A DNA stretch of 64,000 bases from Spirochaetia bacterium (GCA_029975555.1 JARKOY010000105.1:32713-96712); one strand, 5' to 3'; counted from the stretch's first letter, positions 27,140 through 36,775 are shown. Numbers and translations are program-made. The notes: generated by a model not told the origin, from the sequence alone.

Positions 27140-29434
27140 TCAACCAATTTCGCCGTTCAGGACATTCTTGAGTCGAAGAGGCTCGGAACCGACGTAGAGC
27201 CGCCGCGAGCCGACGAATGCATAGCCGTCCTTTGCGACAATAGGAATCGAGAAGAATGCATCGATGTCGATGGTCTCGACGGGGGCCGGTTCAGAAGCAG
27301 CCTCGTCTTTGAATCCTTCGAGGTATACCCTGTCGCCAGGTTGGGCGTGAGGGGCATCGAGCACTTCGACGAGCTCCTTGCCTTCAGGCCCTGACGTCGA
27401 GGCGGCGAGGAGCATGCCTGCGCTTTCCACACCCCGCAATTTTGCAGGCTTGAGATTGTGTACGAGGATGATCTGCCTCCCAAGCAGCTCTTCTTCTTTG
27501 TAGAAAGGCACAAGGCCAGAGACGATCACCCTCTCTTTACCGCTGCCGTCGTCGAGCGTCTCAATATAGAGCTTGTCGGCCTTTGGGTGACGCTCGATCT
27601 TTACAATGCGCGCGACCCTGAGGTCTATTGTGCGTCGAAACCGCTCTTCCGGCGGCTCCGTGGAAGCCTGAGATGGCTGGAGCTTAGAAGTGTCTTCCGG
27701 TTGAGAAGATGGTTCATCCTGCGGCTTCGGTGCAGATTCTCCCTGCTCCGTCCGCTCCTCCCGCTCTCTCTGAGAGCCTGAATAACGCTGGCGCAGGGCC
27801 GCGATCTTGTCGTCTTCGAGCTTTCGGAACAGCATTTCAGGCTGTCGGACCTCTTTGAGCATCCAGCTCGGACCTAAATCCTTCCAAGAAAGTCCGCCCT
27901 CTCCAAACTTCAGCCCGAAAAAGCCTGCGAGTTGTTCGGCCGCCTTGGGCATATAGGGATGGATCATTATCGCAAGGTCCTTGAGGACGTAGCACAGATC
28001 GCGCATGAGCGAGGCTGCTTTCTGTGGATTTTCCGTCCGCGCCTTCCATGGCTCTTCGTCCTGAAAGCGTTTGTTGGCGATATCGGATATCCCGAAAATA
28101 GCCCTGAAGGCATCTCTGAGCTCGGCGCGCTCCAGATGTTCTTCCACTTCCTTTTCCCGCGCGGTCAGCTCGTTCCAGAAGGCCTCACTGGATTCCGCCT
28201 CAGGGATGACGCCGTTATAATAGCGCGACACAAAGGTGAGCGTCCTGTTCACAAGGTTGCCGAGGTTGCCGATGAGCTCGCCGTTCACCTTCTCCTGGAA
28301 ATCTGCCCAGGTGAAGGTGTAGTCCGATGTCTCAGGTCTGTTCCAGAAAATATAAAAGCGCCATACATCCGCGGGGATACCGGTTTCCTGCGCATCGGTT
28401 CCGAAGACACCGATGCCCTTCGATTTGGAGAATTTTCCTGCTTCATAATTGAGGTACTCCGTACTCGACATGTGGTGCAGCATTGTCCAATGCCGACCGC
28501 TGCCCAGTTGGCTCGAGGGAAAGATGACAGTGTGGAAGGGAATGTTGTCTTTGCCGATAAACTGGAAGAGTTCCACTTCTTCAGGATTCTGCCACCATGA
28601 CTTCCAATCGAAGCCATTTTCTTTTGCGAGCTTCACGGTCATCGAAATGTAGCCGATTGGCGCGTCGAACCAGACGTAGAAGACCTTGTCTTCGAACCCT
28701 TTTTTAGGTACGGGAATACCCCACTTTAAGTCCCGGGTGATGGCGCGCGGATGGAGCCCGTCGCGGATCCATGCCTGGGTCATCTGGATGGCGTTGTTCG
28801 CCCAAAAACCTTTGACGCTGGCCTCTTTCATCCACGCTTCAAGTTTCGGGAGAATGGCTGGCAAGTCGATGTACAGATGTGTCGTCGACCGCGGTCTCGG
28901 TGTCCCTCCGCACGTTGAACATTTTGGATCTATGAGCTCCATGGGGTCGAGCAAGGTACCGCACATTTCGCACTGGTCGCCGCGGGCCCCGGTGTAGCCA
29001 CAGTGAGGGCAGGTACCCCGCACATATCGATCTGCCAAAAAACGCCCGCAGGCGTCGCAGTACAGCTGATCTATAGATTTGCTTGTGATATAGCCATTTC
29101 TGTCGAGATCGAGAAAAATGGATTGCGTGACCTCGGTGTGTTCTGGCGTCGACGTGCGACCGAAGGTGTCGAAGGCGATTTCAAACCAACGGTAGATATC
29201 CCGATGTATCGCATGAAATTTATCGCAGAGCTCGCGCGGACTGATTTTTTCTTCAAGCGCCTTGGTCTCCGTGGCAGTGCCGTACTCATCCGTGCCGCAC
29301 ACATAGAGAGTCTCATAGCCTCGGAGTCGACAAAAACGGGCAAAGACATCCGCCGAAAGCACCTGAATGAGATTGCCAAGGTGAGGAACATTGTTCACAT
29401 ATGGAAGGGCTGAAGTGATAAGTCTTCGTTTCAT
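27140..29434 (-). CDS. metG: Methionyl-tRNA synthetase
   Basis: Charges tRNA-Met. 764 residues: class I core with HIGH-like HLGN (about residue 17), a four-Cys zinc knuckle (CPHCGYTGARGDQCEMCG, CSTCG), KMSKS-like KFSKS, an anticodon-binding domain, a low-complexity Glu/Ser/Pro linker, and a C-terminal EMAP/Trbp111-type tRNA-binding domain (DLRVARIVKIERHPKADKLY). ATG 29434 begins MKRRLITSALPYVNN, the usual N-terminus; no good ribosome site is seen. Divergent from the DUF503 gene. Confidence 0.96.
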   Translation of the reverse strand: MKRRLITSALPYVNNVPHLGNLIQVLSADVFARFCRLRGYETLYVCGTDEYGTATETKALEEKISPRELCDKFHAIHRDIYRWFEIAFDTFGRTSTPEHTEVTQSIFLDLDRNGYITSKSIDQLYCDACGRFLADRYVRGTCPHCGYTGARGDQCEMCGTLLDPMELIDPKCSTCGGTPRPRSTTHLYIDLPAILPKLEAWMKEASVKGFWANNAIQMTQAWIRDGLHPRAITRDLKWGIPVPKKGFEDKVFYVWFDAPIGYISMTVKLAKENGFDWKSWWQNPEEVELFQFIGKDNIPFHTVIFPSSQLGSGRHWTMLHHMSSTEYLNYEAGKFSKSKGIGVFGTDAQETGIPADVWRFYIFWNRPETSDYTFTWADFQEKVNGELIGNLGNLVNRTLTFVSRYYNGVIPEAESSEAFWNELTAREKEVEEHLERAELRDAFRAIFGISDIANKRFQDEEPWKARTENPQKAASLMRDLCYVLKDLAIMIHPYMPKAAEQLAGFFGLKFGEGGLSWKDLGPSWMLKEVRQPEMLFRKLEDDKIAALRQRYSGSQREREERTEQGESAPKPQDEPSSQPEDTSKLQPSQASTEPPEERFRRTIDLRVARIVKIERHPKADKLYIETLDDGSGKERVIVSGLVPFYKEEELLGRQIILVHNLKPAKLRGVESAGMLLAASTSGPEGKELVEVLDAPHAQPGDRVYLEGFKDEAASEPAPVETIDIDAFFSIPIVAKDGYAFVGSRRLYVGSEPLRLKNVLNGEIG

Positions 29435-29500
29435 GGTTTGGACAATATCCCTGCAGGCGGGGGATGTCAAGAACAGGTCCGCGTGATAGTATTATCTGCG

Positions 29501-29788
29501 ATGGTCGTATCAATGCTGCGCATGGTGCTCAAACTTGGCGAAACATCGACGATCAAGGACAAAAGAAAGGTTGTCCTTGCAATAAAGGAGAAGCTTCACC
29601 ACCGATACAAGCTTTCGTGCGCCGAAGTCGACCTGCTCGATTCGATCACATTTGCAGAGCTCGGCGCTGCCCTGGTATCGAACTCGCCGCAGTTCGGAGA
29701 AAAAGTGCTCAGGGATGCGGTGACATTCGTCGAAGACCATTACCCAGTTGAACTCTATGAAGTTCAAACGCATTATGAGATATATTGA
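29501..29788 (+). CDS. DUF503 family protein (YlxP-like)
   Basis: 95 residues beginning MVVSMLRMVLKLGETSTIKDKRKVV, matching the typical start of DUF503/YlxP proteins, whose genes often sit beside infB and rbfA in Firmicutes; here it is next to metG instead. Function is unknown. The frame is open to 29438, but homologous proteins start at this Met. No Shine-Dalgarno is visible; a TATTAT lies only five bases upstream. Confidence 0.8.
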   Translation: MVVSMLRMVLKLGETSTIKDKRKVVLAIKEKLHHRYKLSCAEVDLLDSITFAELGAALVSNSPQFGEKVLRDAVTFVEDHYPVELYEVQTHYEIY

Positions 29789-29815
29789 TCTACATTGACG
29801 AAAAGGAATACACGA

Positions 29816-30457
29816 ATGAGCAAGTTTTGGCACAGCCTTTCCCCTTTCCTTATTGCCGCCCTCTGTGCGTTCTGCCTCACTTCATGCATAGGCATAAATG
29901 CATCGGGCAAAATCGATACAAAAGGGGCCGGGACACTCTCCATTGAATACCAAATATCCAAAGACTTTGCACAGCTCGGCGCGCTCGAGTCCACTCCCCA
30001 GTTGCCGCTTCCTCTTTCGCGCGAGGACATCGAGCGCGGGCTGCGGGGAATGCACGGCGTGACTTTGAAGTCGTATTCACAGGGGGCACGAGGTGACAAT
30101 TTTCTTGTCTCGCTGACGCTTGCATTCGAGTCGCCGTCGGATCTGGTGAAATATTTAGATCCAAGCGGAAAACTTGCACAGTACCGGCAGGAAAATGGCC
30201 GTTCGCATCTGAGGCTTTCTTTTGGCGATGTGGTTCAGCCGCTTGACCCTCAGATGCAGGCGGAAATCGCCGAAAAATTGAAGCCGTACCGCTTCACGTT
30301 TAGTCTTGAGGCGCCGCAGGCCGCTCCAGAAATATCGGTCAACCAAGGAGATTTCTTTCATGTGTCTTCTTCAGGCAGAAAAACCTCACTTGAATGCTCC
30401 ATGACAGATATTATTACGAGTGCCCAAGCAGCTGAAATCGATATCTCATGGCAATAG
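29816..30457 (+). CDS. Predicted lipoprotein of unknown function
   Basis: 213 residues. Signal peptide (FLIAALCAFCLTSC) ending in lipobox LTSC, so lipidation at Cys is likely. The mature part alternates polar and hydrophobic residues like a beta-rich domain (KIDTKGAGTLSIEYQIS), recalling small spirochaete lipoproteins, but no named family is recognised. ATG 29816 has AAAAGGA eight bases upstream; a TTG at 29795 is rejected because it would put that site inside the coding region. Confidence 0.75.
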   Translation: MSKFWHSLSPFLIAALCAFCLTSCIGINASGKIDTKGAGTLSIEYQISKDFAQLGALESTPQLPLPLSREDIERGLRGMHGVTLKSYSQGARGDNFLVSLTLAFESPSDLVKYLDPSGKLAQYRQENGRSHLRLSFGDVVQPLDPQMQAEIAEKLKPYRFTFSLEAPQAAPEISVNQGDFFHVSSSGRKTSLECSMTDIITSAQAAEIDISWQ

Positions 30458-30516
30458 CAATTTTATTATTTCATTATTTAAAATAGAGATACAGAAGTGA
30501 TGTATAAAATAAAATA

Positions 30517-30534
30517 ATAAATAACGTTATTTAT
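30517..30534. promoter_or_regulatory. Perfect 18-base palindrome upstream of ppdK
   Basis: ATAAATAACGTTATTTAT is its own reverse complement and lies seven bases upstream of the ppdK -35 box. It could be an operator, an AT-rich UP element, or both; it matches no motif I can name with confidence. Confidence 0.5.
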
Positions 30535-30541
30535 ATATAGC

Positions 30542-30570
30542 TTGACTAATTCAATGGTTTCGATTAATTT
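30542..30570 (+). promoter_or_regulatory. ppdK promoter
   Basis: -35 TTGACT (30542-30547), 17-base spacer, -10 TAATTT (30565-30570). The transcript would carry a leader of about 60 bases. The ribosome site GGAGGAAG precedes ATG 30640. Confidence 0.65.
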
Positions 30571-30639
30571 TGCGCAAGCGGCGAATAATTTGTTCGTCAG
30601 TCCCTTGGTATCCATACTGGAGATTGGAGGAAGAACCTC

Positions 30640-33486
30640 ATGCCCAAGAAGAAATTTGTGTATTCGTTCGGAGCAGGCGTCGCCGAAGGCGACGGCACCA
30701 TGAAAGAGCTTCTCGGCGGAAAAGGCGCCGGACTTCATGAGATGACAAAAATTGGATTGCCGGTTCCGGCTGGATTTACCATCACGACGGAAGTCTGCGA
30801 TCTTTATTTCAAGAATGGGAAAAAATGGCCCGAAGGACTTGAAAAAGAAGTCAAAAAGCACCTCGCCCTCCTCGAAAAGACGACGAAGAAGACGCTTGGA
30901 GACCCTCGAGATCCACTGCTTGTGTCCGTTCGCTCCGGCGCGCCTGTTTCGATGCCTGGCATGATGGAGACAATTCTGAATCTTGGCCTCACCGATGCAT
31001 CCGTGGAAGGGCTTGCCGCAAAGACGGGGAACCGCCGCTTTGCCCTCGATGCATACCGCCGTTTCATCATGATGTACGGTTCCACAGCCATGGGTATCGA
31101 TCGTGAAGAGTTCGACAAGGCCTTCGACGAAATCAAGGAAAAACGGACGCGGGCTCGACTGCACGTGGATGCAGGCCAAAAAATCAACGACACCGACGTC
31201 AACGAGGACGAGCTCGATGAGCTCATCAAGGATTTCAAAAAGATCTATCGGCAACACATAAAGGCGGATTTTCCGCAGGATCCTTGGGAACAGCTTAAAG
31301 GGGCCATCGATGCAGTCTTCAATTCGTGGATGGCCGAGAAAGCAGTGACCTACCGAAAAGTCGAAAAACTCGTCGGCATCAAGGGAACCGCAGTCAACGT
31401 CGTGCAGATGGTGTTCGGAAATAAGGGAGAAACATCTGGAACCGGCGTGTGCTTCACGCGGGACCCGAACAGCGGCGAGAACATATTCTATGGTGATTAC
31501 CTCGTCAATGCCCAGGGAGAGGATGTCGTTGCAGGAATCCGTACTCCCATCAAACTCGCCGAACTCGAAAAGCGCGATCCTAAAGTCTACAAACAGCTCG
31601 TCAGTATTAGAAAAAAACTCGAGACACATTATCGCGACATGCAGGACCTCGAGTTTACTGTCGAAGAAGGCAAGCTCTACATGCTGCAGTGTCGTACCGG
31701 CAAGCGCAGTCCGATCGCAGCCTTCCGCATTGCGGTCGATATGGTGAAAGAAAAACTCATCACCAAAGAAGAAGCCATCCTTCGCATCAAGGCTTCGGAC
31801 ATCGAAGGCATCTTCTATCCCATGATCGACAAATCGAACCCTGCGGAGCTGAAAAAAGCCTTCTTGGTACAGGGCATCGACGCGGTGCCCGGCGCCGCCT
31901 CGGGGAAGGTGGTCTTCAATGCGAAGACCGCCGAAGAATGGGCTGCGAAGGGTGAGAAAGTCATCCTTGTCCGCAAAGAGACCAGCCCAGAGGACGTGGG
32001 CGGCATGCACGCCGCACAGGGTATTTTGACGGCCACCGGCGGCAAGACCAGCCACGCCGCAGTCGTCGCGCGCGGATGGGGTAAGTGCTGCATCGTCGGC
32101 TGTGAAAAGCTTGACATTGATTATGAAAAGGGCCTATTCACCGTGGGCGAGACTACTATAAAAGAGGGCGATTACATCACCCTCGACGGCGGCAGCGGCA
32201 ATGTCTACGTAGGACAGCTCAAACTGGTCAAACCAGAGCCCCCCAAGGCCTACACGACGCTGATGTCCTGGGTCGACAAGATCAGAACGCTCAAGGTGCG
32301 CACCAATGCCGACACACCCTACGATGCCGAAAAAGCGCGCGAGCTCGGTGCCGAAGGAATCGGCCTGTGCCGCACCGAACACATGTTCTTCGATTCCGAA
32401 GAGCGCATCCTTGCGATCCGCGAGATGATCATTGCAGACGACACCGAGAGCCGCAAAAAGGCCCTCGCAAAGCTCTTGCCTTTCCAGATTAAGGACTTTG
32501 AAGGCATTTTCAAAGCCATGGACGGGCTCCCCGTCACGATCAGGCTCATCGACCCGCCGCTCCACGAGTTCGTCCCACACGACGAAGAAGGCCAGAAGGC
32601 GCTCGCACAGGCAGCGGGTGTTCCTTTGGAAAAAGTCGTGCAGCGCGTCAACCAGCTGCACGAGGCCAACCCCATGCTCGGTCACCGCGGCTGCCGCCTC
32701 ACCATCACCTATCCTGAAATCCTCGACATGCAGGTCACGGCCATCATCACCGCCGCATGCAACATGACCAAAAAGGGTGTCAAGGTGCTCCCCGAGATCA
32801 TGATCCCACTCGTCATCGACGAAAAGGAACTCAAGATCCTCGAGACCAGAACCCGCGAGGTGGCCGATGCGATCATCGCGAAATCTGGACTTGATCTCGG
32901 CTACATGGTCGGCACGATGATCGAGGTCCCGAGGGCCGCGCTCCTGGCCGACAGAATCGCGAACGTCGCAGAATTCTTCTCCTTTGGAACAAACGACCTG
33001 ACCCAGATGACGCTCGGTCTTTCGCGCGACGATGCAGGCAAATTCCTTCCCGACTACGTGGACGAGAAAAAGACCGGCATTTTCAAGGCAGATCCATTCC
33101 AGAGCCTGGATCAGGATGGCGTCGGCATGCTCATCCGCATGGGCATCGAAAAAGGACGCACCACGAGGCCTAAGCTCAAAGTAGGGATCTGCGGCGAACA
33201 CGGAGGGGACCCCGCGTCGGTAAAATTCTGTCACCGCGTCGGTATGAACTATGTCTCCTCTTCGCCGTTCAGAGTGCCTATTTCGAGGCTCGCCGCGGCA
33301 CAGGCCGTCGTCGAGGACAGTCTGGCTGCAAAGAAGGGGACCAAGCGGCGCGGCAGACCCCCCAAGGCTGCCGCCGCATCGTCGACCGTAAAGACCGCGA
33401 AGGCTAAGCTCAAGGCTTCCGCAAGCAAGGCGGGCGCCGCTCAGACCAAGCGCTCGAGCGCTGCGGCCAGGCGGACCCCAAAATAA
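30640..33486 (+). CDS. ppdK: Pyruvate, phosphate dikinase with basic C-terminal tail
   Basis: Interconverts pyruvate, ATP and Pi with PEP, AMP and PPi, the reversible last step of PPi-linked glycolysis. 948 residues: N-terminal ATP-grasp domain (ELLGGKGAGLHEM), central phosphohistidine domain with the catalytic His in GGKTSHAAVVARG, and a C-terminal PEP-binding barrel (GVGMLIRMG, GICGEHGGDP). The enzyme core ends near residue 897; residues 898-948 are an extra tail of Lys/Arg/Ala/Ser without acidic residues, containing KRRGRPPK, an AT-hook-like motif. Usual PPDKs are about 870-890 residues. Own promoter and terminator. Confidence 0.96.
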   Translation: MPKKKFVYSFGAGVAEGDGTMKELLGGKGAGLHEMTKIGLPVPAGFTITTEVCDLYFKNGKKWPEGLEKEVKKHLALLEKTTKKTLGDPRDPLLVSVRSGAPVSMPGMMETILNLGLTDASVEGLAAKTGNRRFALDAYRRFIMMYGSTAMGIDREEFDKAFDEIKEKRTRARLHVDAGQKINDTDVNEDELDELIKDFKKIYRQHIKADFPQDPWEQLKGAIDAVFNSWMAEKAVTYRKVEKLVGIKGTAVNVVQMVFGNKGETSGTGVCFTRDPNSGENIFYGDYLVNAQGEDVVAGIRTPIKLAELEKRDPKVYKQLVSIRKKLETHYRDMQDLEFTVEEGKLYMLQCRTGKRSPIAAFRIAVDMVKEKLITKEEAILRIKASDIEGIFYPMIDKSNPAELKKAFLVQGIDAVPGAASGKVVFNAKTAEEWAAKGEKVILVRKETSPEDVGGMHAAQGILTATGGKTSHAAVVARGWGKCCIVGCEKLDIDYEKGLFTVGETTIKEGDYITLDGGSGNVYVGQLKLVKPEPPKAYTTLMSWVDKIRTLKVRTNADTPYDAEKARELGAEGIGLCRTEHMFFDSEERILAIREMIIADDTESRKKALAKLLPFQIKDFEGIFKAMDGLPVTIRLIDPPLHEFVPHDEEGQKALAQAAGVPLEKVVQRVNQLHEANPMLGHRGCRLTITYPEILDMQVTAIITAACNMTKKGVKVLPEIMIPLVIDEKELKILETRTREVADAIIAKSGLDLGYMVGTMIEVPRAALLADRIANVAEFFSFGTNDLTQMTLGLSRDDAGKFLPDYVDEKKTGIFKADPFQSLDQDGVGMLIRMGIEKGRTTRPKLKVGICGEHGGDPASVKFCHRVGMNYVSSSPFRVPISRLAAAQAVVEDSLAAKKGTKRRGRPPKAAAASSTVKTAKAKLKASASKAGAAQTKRSSAAARRTPK

Positions 33487-33517
33487 TCTTTCCTTGGACC
33501 TGTCATCTTGAGCAAAT

Positions 33518-33550
33518 AAAAGGGGGAGCCGCATTCGGCTCCCCCTTTTT
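33518..33550. terminator. Bidirectional intrinsic terminator
   Basis: Perfect 14-pair stem AAAAGGGGGAGCCG/CGGCTCCCCCTTTT with a four-base CATT loop and a T-run on either strand. It lies between converging ppdK and dtd and can stop transcription from both sides. Confidence 0.93.
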
Positions 33551-33566
33551 ATTTCACTTTTCTATC

Positions 33567-34052
33567 TCAAAATGCCTTCTTTGAATCTAAGAGGATCGTC
33601 ACGGGTCCTTCATTGACATACCGGACGCGCATCACGCTCTGAAATTTCCCAGTCTGGACGTGAATTTTCTGCCCGCGCAGCTTTTCACAAAAAAATTCAT
33701 ACAAGGCCTTCGCCTTGGCAGGCTCGGCCGCATTGGAATACGAAGGGCGCCTCCCCTTGCGGGCATCGGCGAGCAGCGTAAACTGAGAGACGACGAGGAC
33801 CTCGTAGCCGAGATCGAGCACGGACAGGTTCATTCTATCCTCTTCGTCCATGAAAATTCTCAGGTGCGCTACTTTATCGGCGAGATATTCGGCGTCCTCC
33901 TCCGTATCCTCTGCGCCAATACCGACGTAGACCAAGATTCCCCTTGCGATGCGGCCGCAGAGCTGCTCTTCCTCACCAAAATCCCCGGGGCGACGGCACG
34001 CATCGAGGTAGGTCACGGATGCATCCGAAACACGCTGCACTACTGCCCTCAT
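33567..34052 (-). CDS. dtd: D-aminoacyl-tRNA deacylase
   Basis: Removes D-amino acids (and glycine mis-attached to tRNA-Ala) from tRNAs. 161 residues with the active-site SQFTL and the cross-subunit NEGPVT loop. A roughly 18-residue insertion ([18 protein letters not shown]) lengthens the loop after the first beta strand compared with the compact family members. The start overlaps the preceding gene's stop as ATGA (34049-34052). Confidence 0.93.
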   Translation of the reverse strand: MRAVVQRVSDASVTYLDACRRPGDFGEEEQLCGRIARGILVYVGIGAEDTEEDAEYLADKVAHLRIFMDEEDRMNLSVLDLGYEVLVVSQFTLLADARKGRRPSYSNAAEPAKAKALYEFFCEKLRGQKIHVQTGKFQSVMRVRYVNEGPVTILLDSKKAF

Positions 34053-35101
34053 TTGGAAACACCTGCCCTACTCTCGAGTTCATCGAGCTCCGAAAGTATC
34101 GACTGAAGCTCTTCATCGCTGAGGCTGTCGATATTCGTTATGGCGCTGTCGATCCTCGCGATGAGGGCACGAACAGACTCGATATCGAGCAGAAAATTAG
34201 CCCCCCCGGAGGAGGGAGGAACAGCCGCCGAGGATACTGTGGCCTGCCCACGTTCGTCGATGTTCTTGGGCGGATAATTTTGTGCGAGCCATTGTATGAA
34301 CTCATCTCCAGGACCGCCCGAAAGCCAGCGGCTTTCCACTTTCAGGACCCCCTTTGCAGGCACGACTCGCTCGTTCCAATAGAGCCCGAGCGCAGAGTCG
34401 TTGATCGAATAGGGAGCAAGCGTAAATCCGCGCATGAGCGCTGAATCATAAAAAAACTTTGCATCGCTCAGCCGCTTCCAGTTGGCGATGACGACCGAAT
34501 CAGGCCTCGGGGCGGCGTCAAAAAGGAGGGCGATCGAAGCATTTTGTCCCGGCGATATGATATAGGGTTCCCCTGAATCGGCACTGAGCATCATTTCATC
34601 GGTAACTCTGGAATTTGACGCAAGCGCGATGTGGTTCCCCGAACTTTCCCCGAGCGACGTGTCGCACACTTCCTTGAGCATTACCTTCATATCGCGCGAC
34701 GTATAATTTTCGACTTCCAGCTGGATGATGAAGCCATTGGCGACCCTGGAGCCCGCGAGAGCGGCGAGCATAATTCGCTGCGTCACCCTGTTGGTCAGAG
34801 ACCTATATTCGATTTCGACGCCGTTTTGTATACGGCGCTGCGTTGTCTGATACTCCTGAGTGGAGCCCATCCTGTAGATGCGATTATCGACGCTGATGGC
34901 TATAAAGCTCGTACGGGGGTCGCCGCTGAACCACAGAGGCTCATATTTCGATTTTCCTGCGATGTTCGTGAGGCGATACAGCATGGGACGCAGCGTTAAA
35001 TCGTCGGTGGCAACCCGCACAAGGCCTTCCCGGACGTCGAGCGCGGCGCCAACTCCAACCAGCATGAGCACCATCGTAAAAAAGATCACCGCTCGCTTCA
35101 T
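34049..35101 (-). CDS. Exported protein of unknown function
   Basis: 350 residues with an N-terminal signal peptide ([20 protein letters not shown]) and no lipobox, so probably periplasmic or outer-membrane-associated. The mature part looks beta-rich; the C-terminus has an acidic helical stretch ([20 protein letters not shown]). No family recognised. It is linked by four-base overlaps to the TPR gene upstream and dtd downstream, so all three are probably translated together. Confidence 0.7.
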   Translation of the reverse strand: MKRAVIFFTMVLMLVGVGAALDVREGLVRVATDDLTLRPMLYRLTNIAGKSKYEPLWFSGDPRTSFIAISVDNRIYRMGSTQEYQTTQRRIQNGVEIEYRSLTNRVTQRIMLAALAGSRVANGFIIQLEVENYTSRDMKVMLKEVCDTSLGESSGNHIALASNSRVTDEMMLSADSGEPYIISPGQNASIALLFDAAPRPDSVVIANWKRLSDAKFFYDSALMRGFTLAPYSINDSALGLYWNERVVPAKGVLKVESRWLSGGPGDEFIQWLAQNYPPKNIDERGQATVSSAAVPPSSGGANFLLDIESVRALIARIDSAITNIDSLSDEELQSILSELDELESRAGVSK

Positions 35102-35934
35102 GGGGTCGTCCCTTTCAGATAAGCATCTATGAGAGATACAAGCAAATCCAAAGCCCTCTTCTTTGCATCGAGCAAGGCATTGAGTCTTGTATTCTGAGAC
35201 GGAGCCGGTTCAACAATGTCGCTCCGCGCACGGAGAGACTTCAAAAAAAAATAATGTCTTAAATAGCGCTGTTCTCGGTACGGCTCTTGCTGCATGTCCT
35301 CGATTTCTTTGCTGCTGTTTTTCCCCATCTCGAACGCCGCCAGACGCAGGTACATGGCTTCCCTCGCCTCAAGCCCCATCACAGTAAGCCGCCATGCCGC
35401 CAGCGTCGCCTTATCTGAGTCGGGCCATTCCTCTTTTATTTCCTTGAACAGAGGCAGCGCCTGCGCGATATCTCCCAGCTGGTAGAAACTTTCGGCCTTC
35501 CAAAACAGGGCCGTCAGATACAGAGGATTGTCGGGATACTTCTCAAGAAACGCACTAAAGGCAGAAGAGGCCTCTTTAAAGCGTCCCATTTTGAACAATA
35601 TACGCCCCCGCTGGCATTCCATATCAGGAATATTGGGGTGGGCAGGGTATGACCGGATGAACTCCTCACAGAATCGATACGAAGTAGGATAATCCCCGGC
35701 ATTGAAATATGCCTGGGCGGCCATAAAACAGCTGTCGGCCGCGAGGGCGTCTTTCGACCATGCCCTGGAGAGAGCGCCGAAGGATGCGCCTGCGGCATTG
35801 AACTCGCCCCTTTTGAACAGGTCGAAGGCCCTCGCAAATTCGTCAAGCGCCGCAGCACTCGACTGCGCATATAGCAGAAAACCGATATTTAAAAATAAAA
35901 AAAAGAAACAAACGATCAGAAACTTTTTTTTCAT
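35098..35934 (-). CDS. Exported TPR protein (YbgF/BamD-like repeats)
   Basis: 278 residues. A signal peptide (FLIVCFFFLFLNIGFLLYAQS) is followed by TPR-type helical repeats, for example AQAYFNAGDYPTSYRFCEEFIRSYP and AFSAFLEKYPDNPLYLTALFWKAESFYQLGD, as in Tol-Pal-associated YbgF or BamD. The absence of a lipobox Cys argues against BamD. It starts 51 bases after rpe and its stop overlaps the next start by four bases. Confidence 0.75.
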   Translation of the reverse strand: MKKKFLIVCFFFLFLNIGFLLYAQSSAAALDEFARAFDLFKRGEFNAAGASFGALSRAWSKDALAADSCFMAAQAYFNAGDYPTSYRFCEEFIRSYPAHPNIPDMECQRGRILFKMGRFKEASSAFSAFLEKYPDNPLYLTALFWKAESFYQLGDIAQALPLFKEIKEEWPDSDKATLAAWRLTVMGLEAREAMYLRLAAFEMGKNSSKEIEDMQQEPYREQRYLRHYFFLKSLRARSDIVEPAPSQNTRLNALLDAKKRALDLLVSLIDAYLKGTTP

Positions 35935-35985
35935 TGTGCCCGACCTCTCACCACTTTTATATCGCTCCTTGACTTTCTATAGTAT

Positions 35986-36666
35986 TTACTCGAACTTTGC
36001 AACCGTGTGTCTCCAAGCATCAAAGGCGTTGGCCACAAACAGCTTTGTGTCTTGGGCATTAAAAAATGCGCTTCCCATAATGAGCACGTCGGGTTTATGG
36101 ACCGCGATCTCAGGAATAGTGCTCAGATTGATGCCTCCATCGATGGCGATCAGAAAATTCAGGCCGTTGCGCGCTCTGATCTCTCGAAGCTCATCGATTT
36201 TACCGAGGCAAAAAGGAAGAAGTTTTTGTCCCCCATATCCAGGATTTACCGTCATGACCAACACTTGGTCGACAAACTCAAGGAGGTGGACTATGGCGCT
36301 GACCGGCGTCGAGGGTACGATGGAGACTCCTGCCTTTATCCCCGCGTGCCGAATGCCCTGGACCAGACGGTGCGAATGAATGCACGCCTCGCTGTGAAAG
36401 GTAATGGCATCGGCGCCGCTTTCGACAAAGGAGTGGATGTGCCGTTCCGGCTCCGTGATCATGAGGTGGACATCCATGAACAGGCTCGTTTTTTTACGGA
36501 TATCCGCCACCATTTTGCTCCCAAACGTTATCGGAGGTACAAATTGGCCATCCATAACATCGAGGTGCAGCCAGGAGCAGCCGCTCGATTCTATAGTCTG
36601 CACCGCAGTGCGCACGTCATAAAAATCCGCGGACAAAATCGAAGGTGCAATGATTGGATCTTTCAT
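35986..36666 (-). CDS. rpe: Ribulose-phosphate 3-epimerase
   Basis: Pentose-phosphate pathway enzyme. 226 residues of a TIM barrel with IAPSILSADF, HLDVMDGQFVPPITFG, MTVNPGYGGQ and DGGINLSTI, all family hallmarks containing the metal-binding and catalytic Asp/His residues. ATG 36666 gives the usual N-terminus; a TTG at 36714 would add 16 residues. No strong ribosome site is visible. First gene of the rpe-TPR-exported protein-dtd group. Confidence 0.95.
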   Translation of the reverse strand: MKDPIIAPSILSADFYDVRTAVQTIESSGCSWLHLDVMDGQFVPPITFGSKMVADIRKKTSLFMDVHLMITEPERHIHSFVESGADAITFHSEACIHSHRLVQGIRHAGIKAGVSIVPSTPVSAIVHLLEFVDQVLVMTVNPGYGGQKLLPFCLGKIDELREIRARNGLNFLIAIDGGINLSTIPEIAVHKPDVLIMGSAFFNAQDTKLFVANAFDAWRHTVAKFE

Positions 36667-36716
36667 ATATCGTCGATAATACCCTATTTCTTGTCGTTTT
36701 TCCAGATTCCTCAATA

Positions 36717-36738
36717 ATAAAGACTTAATAAAGACTTA
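36717..36738. repeat. Tandem 11-base direct repeat in a divergent gap
   Basis: ATAAAGACTTA occurs twice back to back (36717-36727 and 36728-36738), seven bases upstream of the -35 box for the plus-strand gene. The period of about one helical turn would suit a protein binding one face of DNA. Confidence 0.6.
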
Positions 36739-36745
36739 TGGTGCA

Positions 36746-36775
36746 TTGACGAATAATTCAAGCCTCGGATACTAT
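36746..36775 (+). promoter_or_regulatory. Promoter of the TPR-greA transcript
   Basis: -35 TTGACG (36746-36751), 18-base spacer, -10 TACTAT (36770-36775), about 33 bases before ATG 36809. Confidence 0.6.

Noticed and set aside
30478..32055. 525-residue minus-strand frame antisense to ppdK
   Set aside because: It is the reverse-complement shadow of a strongly conserved ppdK, has no ribosome site and its protein has no family features.
32134..33534. 466-residue minus-strand frame antisense to ppdK
   Set aside because: Same reason: frame mirrors ppdK codons, and extends across the terminator.
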